From a virus: 64,000 bases of DNA. Of the stretch, positions 1 to 9,031 are shown one piece after another (position 1 is the stretch's first letter; every line of letters starts with the position of its first letter). Position numbers and translations under genes: made by a program. The notes below the pieces were generated by a model. It saw only the letters and a list, made by a program, of their open reading frames with translations. It was not told the origin of the DNA and searched no databases. The stretch spans positions 165,747-229,746 of the IMG/VR virus record IMGVR_UViG_3300024308_000018; one strand, given 5' to 3'.

Positions 1-1578
1 TTCGTTGAGGTGTACCACTATGGTCGCCGTATTGCCACGACACTGGATCCAGAAAGCGGACGCGGTTACCTGAAGTTCTACTTCGACCCGACGCAGAACC
101 AGTGTCAGGATATTGTGGTGCGTGTTGTTAGTGAAGATTTCGCAGAGGTGCAGCCAGATGGCAGCAAGCCAGATGCGACTTCCGTTTACTACGGCCTGTG
201 GTGTCCGGAAACGCGCGGTGCCCGAGAGTTCCGCCACCCCTGCGGTGCTTACGAGGTAACGAGCGCGGGCCACCCGACCACTGAAGACAACTTCGACTTG
301 CAGAACAAGTTCAAGGACGACGTGTGCGGCATCCTGATCAACTGCCAAGCTGGCAACCAGAAAGCGAAGTTCGAAGTGTTCGACGTCAACGACAACCTGT
401 TGGATACTCAGATCGTGGAAGCCGGACAGACGGGCAACCTCGAATACTGGGCACCGATAGGCGACAGAGACGTTCGTTATCCTCGCGTTCACGTTACGTC
501 TGGCATCGGCTGTAGCTGGCGCTACTTCGTGCACTGCGCCATCCAGAAACCTGACGTCGAAGTTCCGTCAACTATCATCCCGTTCACTTGCGTTGAGACC
601 CCGAAGGCCGATGACCTGCCGGGCGGGAACGGCGCGTGGCGTCTGGTGGTCGATAACGTGTGGGCCGACTGGATCAGCTATCCGTGGCGCGAAGACTGCG
701 AATACTACATCGTGGGAACGAACCATGACGACATCATGGTGCGCAACATTGTTCCGTATGCACCGATTGCGATGTCGATTGGAACAACGGAAGAGATGTT
801 CTACGATGGTGGTGACAACGCTCCGCGTGTTCGTATGGGCCGTGGCAATCGCGCAGACCCTAACACTGGGTTCATCGCGTGGATGGGGATTCGGCAGGTG
901 TACGAGCGGGAAATCATTATTTCCCCGGACACTGAGGGAACGGAGTTCGATAACAGCTGGCGCATTGTAGCGAATGGCAGTGGCGCAATCCTCGGCAGCG
1001 TTGCGTGGGAACATGGCTATGAATATTTCATATTCTCGTCCGATGACCACGGAGCCCAAGAGATTTCGCAGACGCACTTCTTCATGCCGCAGCCAGATCG
1101 TTTCCCCAAGTGGCCGACAGATGATGCGCGCTGGTGTATCACAACGTCTAACTCCAACGACTTCAGTTTTTGGAAGGACAAGACGATGCGTGCTTCTCGC
1201 GCGTGGGACACCAACTACAAGACCATGATGGTAATCCGCCGTCCGATCTTCGAATCGCAAGGCGACCTCGATTATTTGGGCTGGCGCGAAGACCTCTACG
1301 ACCCGTGGGCAGAAGGTCACGCTGGACGTGCGTTCCCTTGGGTGGCCGGACGCGAATATGCGCTCTGGAACATTGCGAAGGACTACCGCACTGATCAGCA
1401 CTCGATCTGTTCGCACAACCACATCGTCGGTCTGGGCAAAAACGGTATTGCGTCGTTCGGTTACGGCAACACCAAACTCAAGTACCCAGTAGGGAACGGG
1501 ATTGAATGTTGGTACGATGACTGGTCGTGCTTCTACCTGATGTCGCGTCCGTTCGTAGTGGAAGGGCTCGATGTTTAA
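1..1578 (+). CDS. Putative tail/fibre-region structural protein, 5' end outside window
   Basis: The reading frame is already open at base 1, so the gene is probably cut by the window edge; the GTG at 10 is only the first in-window start codon. About 525 residues are visible. They are rich in aromatic residues and Cys, with no signal peptide, coiled coil or motif that I recognise. The composition (many W, Y, D, G) fits a beta-rich extracellular protein. A hairpin terminator and then a 1340-residue multidomain protein follow directly. Its place at the head of the fibre-like gene run suggests a tail or receptor-binding component, but that is inference from context only. Confidence 0.75.
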   Translation, partial: FVEVYHYGRRIATTLDPESGRGYLKFYFDPTQNQCQDIVVRVVSEDFAEVQPDGSKPDATSVYYGLWCPETRGAREFRHPCGAYEVTSAGHPTTEDNFDLQNKFKDDVCGILINCQAGNQKAKFEVFDVNDNLLDTQIVEAGQTGNLEYWAPIGDRDVRYPRVHVTSGIGCSWRYFVHCAIQKPDVEVPSTIIPFTCVETPKADDLPGGNGAWRLVVDNVWADWISYPWREDCEYYIVGTNHDDIMVRNIVPYAPIAMSIGTTEEMFYDGGDNAPRVRMGRGNRADPNTGFIAWMGIRQVYEREIIISPDTEGTEFDNSWRIVANGSGAILGSVAWEHGYEYFIFSSDDHGAQEISQTHFFMPQPDRFPKWPTDDARWCITTSNSNDFSFWKDKTMRASRAWDTNYKTMMVIRRPIFESQGDLDYLGWREDLYDPWAEGHAGRAFPWVAGREYALWNIAKDYRTDQHSICSHNHIVGLGKNGIASFGYGNTKLKYPVGNGIECWYDDWSCFYLMSRPFVVEGLDV

Positions 1579-1580
1579 CG

Positions 1581-1600
1581 AGGGGGCTTCGGCCCCTTCT
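1581..1600 (+). terminator. Hairpin terminator with TTCG loop
   Basis: A GC-rich stem (about 7 bp including one G-T pair, 1581-1587 with 1592-1598) is closed by a TTCG tetraloop directly after the stop codon at 1578. The T run after it is short (CTTT), so termination may be partial. The Shine-Dalgarno site of the next gene follows at once. Confidence 0.6.
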
Positions 1601-1613
1601 TTGGAGAATTTGG

Positions 1614-4600
1614 ATGTCAAACCTCTGCACGTTTACCAGACCACTTGCGTGCGCTTGGTCTGGGAACCATAACCCGTTAGCGGGCAAGGCATCGTTGATG
1701 GCGGACACACAACCAGCCACCAACATGTGGACAGCGTTCGCGATCCGTAACGAGCAGACTGCTGGCTACTGCTTCGGCTACGGATCAGCATTCATGAATG
1801 GATACTTCGATTCCAAAGACCGTCCGGTAGGCAACGGAATTTTTGGCGACTTCAGCAAACCCGAGTACCTGACACAAGGTGCTATGGTGCAGCTGAAGAT
1901 TGCACTATCGTTGGCGGCACGCGTCGAGCGCGGATCCATGACGCTTGTCCTTAACGACTCGCCTGATTGGGCGAACCATCTCACCAACATGGACGGCAAC
2001 GCCAAATCCTACGGGCAGCTCATGAAGTATTTGAGCGCCACGGAGCCGATGGCAATGCTGACCATGAACGAACTTCAAAACGGCGCACTCAACTACGACG
2101 GCACCGTTGCATTCTTCGAGAAGTTCAAGCGCATCATCATTCTGCTTAGCGGTTCCCCAAACTGGCTAGTAGGTGACGCGCTGTGTAAAAACCTGTCCGA
2201 CGCAATCGGACGCGGAGCCCCAGTCGTCTGCGTGCACGCCGATGGGTACAGTTGGAATTCCAATCACACGTTCAACCGCATTTTTGGTGTGGTTGGAATG
2301 CAAGTGGCAGGTGCCAACTACACCCACCTTTACGCGGAAGCCATCACTGACTACAAGAACATCTATGGCGATGACTTGTCATGGAAGTCGATCACGTCAC
2401 TGTACGGCGGGCGTCGCATGTTCATCTCTGGGGCTGCGGCGTACAGCCACTCGCGCTCCATGCCTACGGCGGGGCTCGACGGCTTCCCCGGCACGTGGGC
2501 TCAAGGTGTTTGTGTTGACGTGCCGTTTACCGACAGCATCTACATTCCGAACATCGTGGTGTTCCGGCCGAACTGTTGTTACAACGAAGGCGACGTGTAC
2601 TCCATGGAGTTCGACGTTCCGGCCACCGTGGTAAAGCCCACCGACTTCAAGACGGATCTGGCGAACGGGATTCTACACTTCGACTGGTGGCACGAACTTC
2701 AGACCGCCGAGCACGCACCGGAAGTCCTTCACGTTCGGGCACGCGGGTGGCATGTGGGCGGTGGCATGACGTACACCACTAATGCCATCCGTTACCGTGG
2801 AAGCAAGTGGGATGCACAGCGCAGCTACAACGTCATGGTGTTCAGCCGTGCGACTGGCGATGTGCTGGACTACCGCTCATTCGACGTGTACGGCAACGCG
2901 GCGAAAGCCGCAGAGTGTGCGGCTTTCCTCAATGCGCAGGACGCCAGCCGCATCGTGTTGGTGGTGACCAGCGACGAGCCGACCCGTAACTTGACTGCCG
3001 AGTTGCAGAGTGCGCTGATTCGCATTGGTGCGGGGGCCGCAACGCTACGCAAAATGAAAGTGCGTAGTGCCTACATGCTGCTCGGTATTCCCGGCGTGCC
3101 CGTGGGGATCGAGCGGTACAAGGGGGCCATGGATGAAGACCCGAACGCCGTAGTGGATGCAGCGTTTGACTTCCGCCCCGACGGTGCCCGCCCCATCGAG
3201 CCGCGCATGTCGGACACCACAGGCAAAGTGATTGTCGCAACGTTGCAGGGTATTGCGGAGCGTGCGTTGTTCCAAGCCAACTGGGATTCGTACCAAAACC
3301 AGAAGGCCATCGGCAATCCGGCGGTCGCAGCATTCAACGCCCGCTGGGTGAAGAACGCGCTGAACTGGATTCGACGCGGAACCACGATGGAAGTTCTGTT
3401 CGTGCCGACCAAGATGGCGACCACTGGCGACTGGAATCCGATGAACACGGATCCCAACGGCTGCTCGTCCATCATGGACTACATCAGGGCTGCTGGATTC
3501 AACGTGTCGGTGCTCGACCACACCAAGATCAGCAAACCCGTCGCCAGTGCCTACGGCAAGTACGACGTCGTGGTGTTCTGGGCAGCAGGTGGTGGCTCCG
3601 ATGATCCGGCGCGCATGCAGATTCTGATGCCTGTGCTGCAAACCGTGGTCAAGGGCGGCGCTGGGCTGTTCGCGATTTCTGATACCGCGCACCCGACGAT
3701 GAATGCGCTGGCTGACATGTACTCGGTGCAAACGAACTTCGTTGCGGGCATCCAACCGGATTCCTTCAACGTGGAGCGTGCGCGTGCCCAACATGGTGAC
3801 CACGTGATATTCGAGGGCCTGCAAGGCTCGTTCGCCAATGACAGCGCAGCTGGCGGTTTCCTCACCCAGACCCGTTTGCTTTGGCCGTACTGTGTGGACG
3901 GTGAGGCGTTGGAAGTTGTGCAGCTAAAGGAGAACGGACGTATCGCGCGTTTCCGCTACACCAAGATCCTCGACGGCATGGATAACCGCAAAGTCTTTAC
4001 CCTCGACGCATGGACGAAGCTCACTGACCTGCGCTTTAAGAAGATCGACATGAGTGACACCGACAAGTGGCCGCTCACAATCGAGATGCCGTGCGCATTG
4101 GTCGATGACGTTCCGCAGTACCGCATCGACGACGTGGAAGTCGAGGAAGGTAACAGCGGCCACACTCAAGCAGTGTTCACCGTGTCACTTGCGTGGCCCC
4201 TGCGCGGGCGTCCCGCTATCATCAGCTGGAAAGTTGTTGATGGTACAGCAACCACGGCGATCAGCAGCAACGCGGAGAAGATGCCGAAGTCGCTTCTGAT
4301 TGACGAGCATGGGAACTGGCACTCGGTTTACATTGAGTATGATCTGGTGCGCATTGCTGCTGATGGCGCGTTCCCCAAGTTCTACAACGGGACAATGCTG
4401 TCTGGTTCGTGGCAGCGCCGCTACTTCAAGAACATACTGGACTGGATGCAACGGGGTCGCGCGAAACGCCGTGTGCTGTTCCTTGGCGACCAAGCGGACG
4501 TCAACGTGAACTACGCGACGCTAGGCGCTAAGGGTGTCGACTTCGGTGACGCAGTGCCAGCCACTATCCGCGAAGCAGGGTACACAGTGGACTCCATGGT

Positions 4601-5636
4601 GTGGCAGAACTTCTACGGCGGCAAGCCCTCCGTTGATAACTTCCTTGTCTATGACTCCATCGTGTTTATCAGCTCTACGACTGGAGCCAGCACTGCGATT
4701 CCGCCGCAGTTCTCCAAGAACATGGAGGCCGCTGTCCGCAAGGGCATGGGGCTGTTCGCAATTACTGACCACGATGTGTTCACGAAATCGTTCACCAGCA
4801 TCATGAACCGTTTCGGTGTCCGCATCTACAATGACCCGACTGAAGCAAGCATGGTGTACCTCGACCAGTGCCGAGCAGCGCTTGAAAACAAAGCGCTGCT
4901 CGAAGGCATTACGATTCCGGTATTCCAAGCGCCCGGTTCGATCTCGGCGTTCATTGTCGACCCAGCTGTTATGGCACCGCCTGATCTCGACCCGCCGTTC
5001 AGTGGGGAGTTGATCTTCTCTCAGAACGAGATTCAGAAGCAGATTGCCATCAACGTAATAGGCGAGCTGTTGCCTGAAGATGACGAGTTCTTCTACGTCG
5101 ACTTGTTCAATCAGAGTCGCGGGGACATCATTAAGGGCCGTGGCGTTGGCACCATCATCAACGACGATGGCGATCTGTTCAACACCAGACAGCTCGACAA
5201 GATTGTTTCGTGGAGTGGTTACATTGCGGGTGGGGATTGGCCCACTGTACCAGACGTCAGCCTGTTCCTGATTCCTGTTCCCGCGAAGTACGGGCACACC
5301 GAAGAGGGCGGCACCGTCTGGATTTCTACAGACAGGGTGGACGTTGTTCAAGCTGACCGCAGTGGGTGGAACGCTACGTACAAGTTTACCGTGGGACGTC
5401 AGACGGCGTGCACCATTCGCATTGTCGACGATGACTCAAGCAACACCAAGATCTACAACTCCGCAGGCGGTCTTGTGTTCGAGTGGGGCTCGGGTGGTGG
5501 TGGGTCGTCCATGCAGCAACCGTTGTTGCTCCAAGCAGATGAATACACCGTTGTCTGCTGGGTACACAACGATGCGAACGGCAATGACTATTGGAGCAAC
5601 CCCGGCTACTTGGGCGTCTCAATAAGGAGAGCATGA
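1614..5636 (+). CDS. Giant multidomain virion protein: Rossmann-like domains, ILEI/PANDER domain, split Calx-beta
   Basis: The start is ATG 1614, with GGAGA at 1603-1607; the frame is open upstream but only back into the previous gene. The product is 1340 residues. About 30-280 is an alpha/beta domain. About 372-500 matches the ILEI (FAM3/PANDER-like) fold, with NVMVFSRATGDVLDYRSFDV, then AAECAAFLN and IVLVVTSDEP. About 570-750 is a second alpha/beta domain (GATase-like, GKYDVVVFWAAGGG). About 835-880 has the first half of a Calx-beta motif (VEEGNSGHTQAVFTVSL) and about 1126-1186 the second half (SGELIFSQ to GTIINDDG). A third GATase-like domain lies between the two halves. The C-terminus is beta-rich. 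It is probably an adsorption or fibre-associated protein; no catalytic residues are evident. Confidence 0.85.
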   Translation: MSNLCTFTRPLACAWSGNHNPLAGKASLMADTQPATNMWTAFAIRNEQTAGYCFGYGSAFMNGYFDSKDRPVGNGIFGDFSKPEYLTQGAMVQLKIALSLAARVERGSMTLVLNDSPDWANHLTNMDGNAKSYGQLMKYLSATEPMAMLTMNELQNGALNYDGTVAFFEKFKRIIILLSGSPNWLVGDALCKNLSDAIGRGAPVVCVHADGYSWNSNHTFNRIFGVVGMQVAGANYTHLYAEAITDYKNIYGDDLSWKSITSLYGGRRMFISGAAAYSHSRSMPTAGLDGFPGTWAQGVCVDVPFTDSIYIPNIVVFRPNCCYNEGDVYSMEFDVPATVVKPTDFKTDLANGILHFDWWHELQTAEHAPEVLHVRARGWHVGGGMTYTTNAIRYRGSKWDAQRSYNVMVFSRATGDVLDYRSFDVYGNAAKAAECAAFLNAQDASRIVLVVTSDEPTRNLTAELQSALIRIGAGAATLRKMKVRSAYMLLGIPGVPVGIERYKGAMDEDPNAVVDAAFDFRPDGARPIEPRMSDTTGKVIVATLQGIAERALFQANWDSYQNQKAIGNPAVAAFNARWVKNALNWIRRGTTMEVLFVPTKMATTGDWNPMNTDPNGCSSIMDYIRAAGFNVSVLDHTKISKPVASAYGKYDVVVFWAAGGGSDDPARMQILMPVLQTVVKGGAGLFAISDTAHPTMNALADMYSVQTNFVAGIQPDSFNVERARAQHGDHVIFEGLQGSFANDSAAGGFLTQTRLLWPYCVDGEALEVVQLKENGRIARFRYTKILDGMDNRKVFTLDAWTKLTDLRFKKIDMSDTDKWPLTIEMPCALVDDVPQYRIDDVEVEEGNSGHTQAVFTVSLAWPLRGRPAIISWKVVDGTATTAISSNAEKMPKSLLIDEHGNWHSVYIEYDLVRIAADGAFPKFYNGTMLSGSWQRRYFKNILDWMQRGRAKRRVLFLGDQADVNVNYATLGAKGVDFGDAVPATIREAGYTVDSMVWQNFYGGKPSVDNFLVYDSIVFISSTTGASTAIPPQFSKNMEAAVRKGMGLFAITDHDVFTKSFTSIMNRFGVRIYNDPTEASMVYLDQCRAALENKALLEGITIPVFQAPGSISAFIVDPAVMAPPDLDPPFSGELIFSQNEIQKQIAINVIGELLPEDDEFFYVDLFNQSRGDIIKGRGVGTIINDDGDLFNTRQLDKIVSWSGYIAGGDWPTVPDVSLFLIPVPAKYGHTEEGGTVWISTDRVDVVQADRSGWNATYKFTVGRQTACTIRIVDDDSSNTKIYNSAGGLVFEWGSGGGGSSMQQPLLLQADEYTVVCWVHNDANGNDYWSNPGYLGVSIRRA

Positions 5637-5860
5637 TGGCAGCGTATGGAGTTTTAGCAATCCGCGACCCTGCGACAGGCAACTGGTACGATAATTTACG
5701 TGAACGTGGTTATCGTGTGCGATATTTGGATCCCGCGCTGGGATCCTTTCGCTGGGTTCTCATGACCGTGAACAACACGCGAATCAGAAATCCCGAGCAT
5801 AACCCAGCTGTGCACCAACCAAACGATCCGGTGTATCCGAAATGGACAACTCCGGTCTAA
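5636..5860 (+). CDS. Small hypothetical protein in fibre cluster
   Basis: This gene encodes 74 residues. Two in-frame ATGs (5633, 5636) overlap the TGA of the preceding gene. AAGGAGA at 5624-5630 gives better spacing to 5636. The sequence has many W, Y, R and P and no membrane segment. The overlap suggests translational coupling to the giant protein, so it could be a chaperone or a small accessory of that protein. No family was recognised. Confidence 0.65.
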   Translation: MAAYGVLAIRDPATGNWYDNLRERGYRVRYLDPALGSFRWVLMTVNNTRIRNPEHNPAVHQPNDPVYPKWTTPV

Positions 5861-5871
5861 GGAAATAGACG

Positions 5872-6696
5872 ATGGTAATGCAGAAGATTAACACCTCCAT
5901 GATCGACGCTTCCGCTGCGGAAGAAGGCTCGCGCCTTGAAGTCGCTGGCGGTGGCACTGCGGACTTCGTACCTCCCGGTGCTAGTGACCCGTTATTTGAA
6001 GGCGATGCCGCTTACAACTATGACCCTGAAACCGGAACGTTGACTGTCTCGTACCCAGACGGACGCCAGCAATCGGTGAAAGGATTCGTGCGGACGAGTG
6101 ACCTTCAACAAGCAATGCGTGGTGCGCCGGGGCTTCCGGGTGCGCCGGGCACGCCGGGGAAAGACGGACGCGCAGGGCGAGACGGAGAGCAGGGCTGTCA
6201 GGGGCGAAAGGGTGACCGTGGGCGGATGGGCCCAACTGGTGGGACGGGCCCTCGCGGCTCGACTGGTAACACTGGCCCCACTGGTGATACTGGCCCCACT
6301 GGCCCCGATGGCCCTCCCGGCAAGGACGCGGTGAAAGCAGATTATACCGTCGTGCAGTACGTGGATCCCGATACCGAGATCCCATACGAGCAAGCATACT
6401 CCGGCTACGATCATGATGTGATGACTGGTCGCATTACGAACGGCGGGCGAGTGATTGCGCGTGCACTGCGCGATACTATAAACGTGACGTTCCAAAAGCC
6501 GTTTCAGAACCACGTACTGTCCGTGACCATTACGTTCATGGACATGACTACGAATCAAGCCAAGACGTTCAAGTTGTATAACCACGCGCGCAAAGATGGC
6601 ACGTTTGAAAACAGCATGCTTGGTGGGTTCGTGATCAAGTGCTCGGGGGTGAACACGGCGGACTGGGATTTCTTCTACACCGCAATAGGGGATTAA
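5872..6696 (+). CDS. Collagen-like tail fibre protein
   Basis: The product is 274 residues. Residues about 80-145 are G-X-Y repeats (GAPGLPGAPGTPGKDG and further), which form a collagen-type triple helix and imply a trimeric fibre shaft. The N-terminal 75 residues probably attach the protein. The C-terminal about 110 residues (from NVTFQKPFQNHVLSVTITF) resemble the beta-sandwich tips of phage tail fibres. An AAGGAA sequence overlaps the preceding stop codon, and ATG 5872 is followed by a second in-frame ATG at 5878. This is a likely receptor-contacting fibre. Confidence 0.8.
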   Translation: MVMQKINTSMIDASAAEEGSRLEVAGGGTADFVPPGASDPLFEGDAAYNYDPETGTLTVSYPDGRQQSVKGFVRTSDLQQAMRGAPGLPGAPGTPGKDGRAGRDGEQGCQGRKGDRGRMGPTGGTGPRGSTGNTGPTGDTGPTGPDGPPGKDAVKADYTVVQYVDPDTEIPYEQAYSGYDHDVMTGRITNGGRVIARALRDTINVTFQKPFQNHVLSVTITFMDMTTNQAKTFKLYNHARKDGTFENSMLGGFVIKCSGVNTADWDFFYTAIGD

Positions 6697-6697
6697 A

Positions 6698-7477
6698 ATG
6701 TCGAGCGTTCAGGGATTTGCCGCTTCCTTGTATAACCTCGCACTAGAGAGTGGGCTGCAAAACGGCCCACTTGTCTATCAGGTTCGTGCAGGGACGGATA
6801 AGTACGTCGTGGTTTCCAATGTGGAGCCCACGGAGTTGGTACTGCCGCTGAATATCCTTTGGGTGCATCTGGAAAACGGTACGCCTACGCTGCTGCGTCG
6901 CGTATCGAAAGAAGCTGGCTCCGGCACGCTTCACACATGGGCACCCGAAACCAACTACGATGCAATCTTCACCACGGAAAATGTTTGGGCACCCGAAGAC
7001 CAAGTTGTGCGCTCCGCTAATTTAGTGGAAGGTGGGCAGCTAACTGGCCCATTGTATCCTGTGGCGAAAGACGTCTACGAAGAAACTGAAGTGCCTCCGG
7101 TTAGCTGGGTGCGGAAGTTCGTAAACGGCGTTCGCAACTCTCTGATGTCCATGTACCAGAACATGAACAACCGAGTGCTGTACGATGACCAGCGGATTCG
7201 TGCTCTTACGTTGCGGACGGAAGAGACGGTTGCGCGGGTACAAACGCTGGAAGGCAGCGCCTCCAACAACCAACATCTGCACTCGCAAGAGATGGAATCA
7301 GGCGTCTGGGTTGTCGACCACGGATTTGGCCCCGACATGATCGTGACCATTTTTGTGACTGACAGTAATGGGGATAATATATGGCCCGACAGAGTGCAAA
7401 GAGAGGGCGATACGCACGTAGTGTATTTCTCGCTTGCGCTATCTGGCTATGCGTTGGCAATTGGAATGAAGCCGTAG
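6698..7477 (+). CDS. Fibre-cluster protein with C-terminal HNLG-type beta module
   Basis: The product is 259 residues. The N-terminal two thirds is unrecognised and about residues 140-200 look helical. The last about 55 residues (VWVVDHGFGPDMIVTIFVTD onward) match a small beta module also seen at the C-termini of the proteins at 9784-11478, 11547-12155 and 12165-12395. The 3' 97 bases are also read in another frame as the signal peptide of the next gene. It is likely a tail-fibre or baseplate-attached protein. Confidence 0.75.
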   Translation: MSSVQGFAASLYNLALESGLQNGPLVYQVRAGTDKYVVVSNVEPTELVLPLNILWVHLENGTPTLLRRVSKEAGSGTLHTWAPETNYDAIFTTENVWAPEDQVVRSANLVEGGQLTGPLYPVAKDVYEETEVPPVSWVRKFVNGVRNSLMSMYQNMNNRVLYDDQRIRALTLRTEETVARVQTLEGSASNNQHLHSQEMESGVWVVDHGFGPDMIVTIFVTDSNGDNIWPDRVQREGDTHVVYFSLALSGYALAIGMKP

Positions 7478-8280
7478 CTGGCCCGCGCACCATTCTCGTA
7501 ATCCGCAGTGAGTCGGTTTCACCTTACAGCGGCACGCAGTATGGTGCGCAATTGCTTGGCAGCGGCTACACTCACGTGATTACCCTGTACCTGCCGAGTG
7601 CAGCGAACGGCAACACGTGGATCAGTGACCAATATGAAGCGCGTATTCTGGAAGCGGTAAAAAGGTGGCAACCAGAATTGGTAGTGTCTGCCGAAATCGA
7701 CTTGGACAATTTCCCGACCTTGCGCACTGCCCTCGGCCCCAAACTTCGCACCGTGAAGCCTTTGGGGGTATTGGACGTAGCGCGTTCGTCGTTCGAGCGA
7801 CTGCATAAGTTCCTCGTTACTACGGGGATCAGCGACCGCAAGTTCTATCTCCTGTACCGACCGGAGTATGGGCCGCTGTATGATGACGTCGCTCGCGAAT
7901 CAGGGTTCAAGTCACTGGAGCCCATCGCGGTCTCCACGCTCGGCGAACTGAAGTCCGCGCTCGCCAGTATTCCACGCGACGACAACGTTGCAATCATCAA
8001 TGCTTTGACGCACGTAGAGGACATAGAGTTCAACTACGCGCTGCTCGGCCCGAAGGTAGCGAGTATCATTCGTCGCACGGGCTTGCTCGACCTGAGTGTG
8101 ATTGACAGTGCCCCCGGTGCTGTGAGCGTGCGACATAGTGCCGCACAGATCAACTTTGAGGCGAGTACCATCACAGCAGGTAACGTTGTTCTGTGTGTGG
8201 ATCCAAAGCGTCTGCGCGCCCTTGGTCTCAAAGAGGTCTACGTTGTAGGGTTCGCTGACATAGATTCCATCACTCAATAA
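7381..8280 (+). CDS. Exported periplasmic-binding-protein-like protein (ABC_sub_bind/TrpX-like)
   Basis: The product is 299 residues. The start at ATG 7381 (GGGGA at 7370-7374) lies 97 bp inside the previous gene. It is supported by a signal peptide: basic RGRYAR, a hydrophobic stretch to about residue 26 and AVA-G as a cleavage site near 33. The mature part has two alternating alpha/beta lobes. Segments such as KPLGVLDVARSSFERLHKFL and VSTLGELKSALASIPRDDNV follow the layout of TrpX-type ABC substrate-binding proteins. No transporter genes are nearby. A periplasmic location is predicted, and the role is unknown. It might act in superinfection exclusion or bind a small ligand, but that is conjecture. 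Confidence 0.75.
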   Translation: MARQSAKRGRYARSVFLACAIWLCVGNWNEAVAGPRTILVIRSESVSPYSGTQYGAQLLGSGYTHVITLYLPSAANGNTWISDQYEARILEAVKRWQPELVVSAEIDLDNFPTLRTALGPKLRTVKPLGVLDVARSSFERLHKFLVTTGISDRKFYLLYRPEYGPLYDDVARESGFKSLEPIAVSTLGELKSALASIPRDDNVAIINALTHVEDIEFNYALLGPKVASIIRRTGLLDLSVIDSAPGAVSVRHSAAQINFEASTITAGNVVLCVDPKRLRALGLKEVYVVGFADIDSITQ

Positions 8281-8294
8281 TTTGAAGGCACACA

Positions 8295-8585
8295 ATGGAC
8301 GATAAAATCGTGGCCCTCGTCAGACGCGCATTGATTGTTGCCGCAATAGTCCTGCTCGGTTCTGTCGTGTGGACGGGTTCTCGTAGCCGTGAGCCCTCAC
8401 CATCTTCAGCTGACGAGCAGGTGTTTTGCGCGTCGGCCATCTGTTTCTACGATTCGGTTAGAGGCAAGGAATGCCTCGACTTCCAACCTACAGTCAGCAA
8501 GCTCATTCCAGTACCGGACGTTCGCGGCGATAGCGTTCGGCTGGTAATCGAAGCGACTGGGAAAGAATGCAAGGAACGAAGATGA
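8295..8585 (+). CDS. Small single-span membrane protein with Cys-rich periplasmic tail
   Basis: The product is 96 residues. A cytoplasmic start (MDDKIVALVRR) is followed by a membrane helix at about 12-27 and then an outside domain with four Cys (CASAIC, KEC, KEC) that could form disulfides in the periplasm. The stop overlaps the ATG of the next gene (ATGATG at 8582-8587), which implies coupling. No family was recognised. It sits between an exported binding-like protein and a membrane coiled-coil protein, so an envelope role is likely. Confidence 0.7.
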   Translation: MDDKIVALVRRALIVAAIVLLGSVVWTGSRSREPSPSSADEQVFCASAICFYDSVRGKECLDFQPTVSKLIPVPDVRGDSVRLVIEATGKECKERR

Positions 8586-9031
8586 TGGACTTCATTCAAA
8601 CCCTGCTTAACGGAAACTTCGCTACCGTAATCTCGGTCTTGATCTCAGCCGCGCTTATCGCGTTTACGTGGTACATTGCGTTGCCTGCGATCACGGAAAG
8701 AAACCAACTGCGAGAGCAGCTGAAGGAAAACCACTCACCTGAGCGCGTGGAAAATCTGGTTGAGCGCATGTCCGAGGAACTAGCTTCGGTCACGCAGCAA
8801 ATGACGGAGTTGAGTCGAGTTCTTGCAGAGATGCAAACTCACGCTACCGTTACCTCGCGTGCTGAAGGAACGGCACAGGCCGAGTTGTATACGCTGCTGG
8901 ATGAAATACGCCAGCAGATGCACAACCTTGCCACCCGCTTCGTCAGCTTAACCAACACCGTTAACGCAATGGGTGGACAACGCCAAGTGCCGCGTTCACC
9001 TGACGGCCTTAACGTTCGAGGACTCAGATAG
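8582..9031 (+). CDS. Membrane-anchored coiled-coil protein
   Basis: The product is 149 residues. ATG 8582 has AAGGA at 8571-8575 and overlaps the upstream stop; ATG 8585 is an alternative. A membrane helix spans about 16-36 (ISVLISAALIAFTWYIALP). A long heptad-like region runs about 38-130 and the tail is short and basic. The layout resembles an inner-membrane spanin or another envelope coiled coil, but there is no specific signature. Confidence 0.7.
   Translation: MMDFIQTLLNGNFATVISVLISAALIAFTWYIALPAITERNQLREQLKENHSPERVENLVERMSEELASVTQQMTELSRVLAEMQTHATVTSRAEGTAQAELYTLLDEIRQQMHNLATRFVSLTNTVNAMGGQRQVPRSPDGLNVRGLR

Noticed and set aside
568-1620. 350-codon - strand frame opposite the first gene
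   Set aside because: No ribosome site, no - strand partners before 20.2 kb, and a composition expected from an antisense reading.
6121-6320. Short tandem DNA repeat as a separate element
   Set aside because: The periodicity is explained by collagen G-X-Y codons in the fibre gene.
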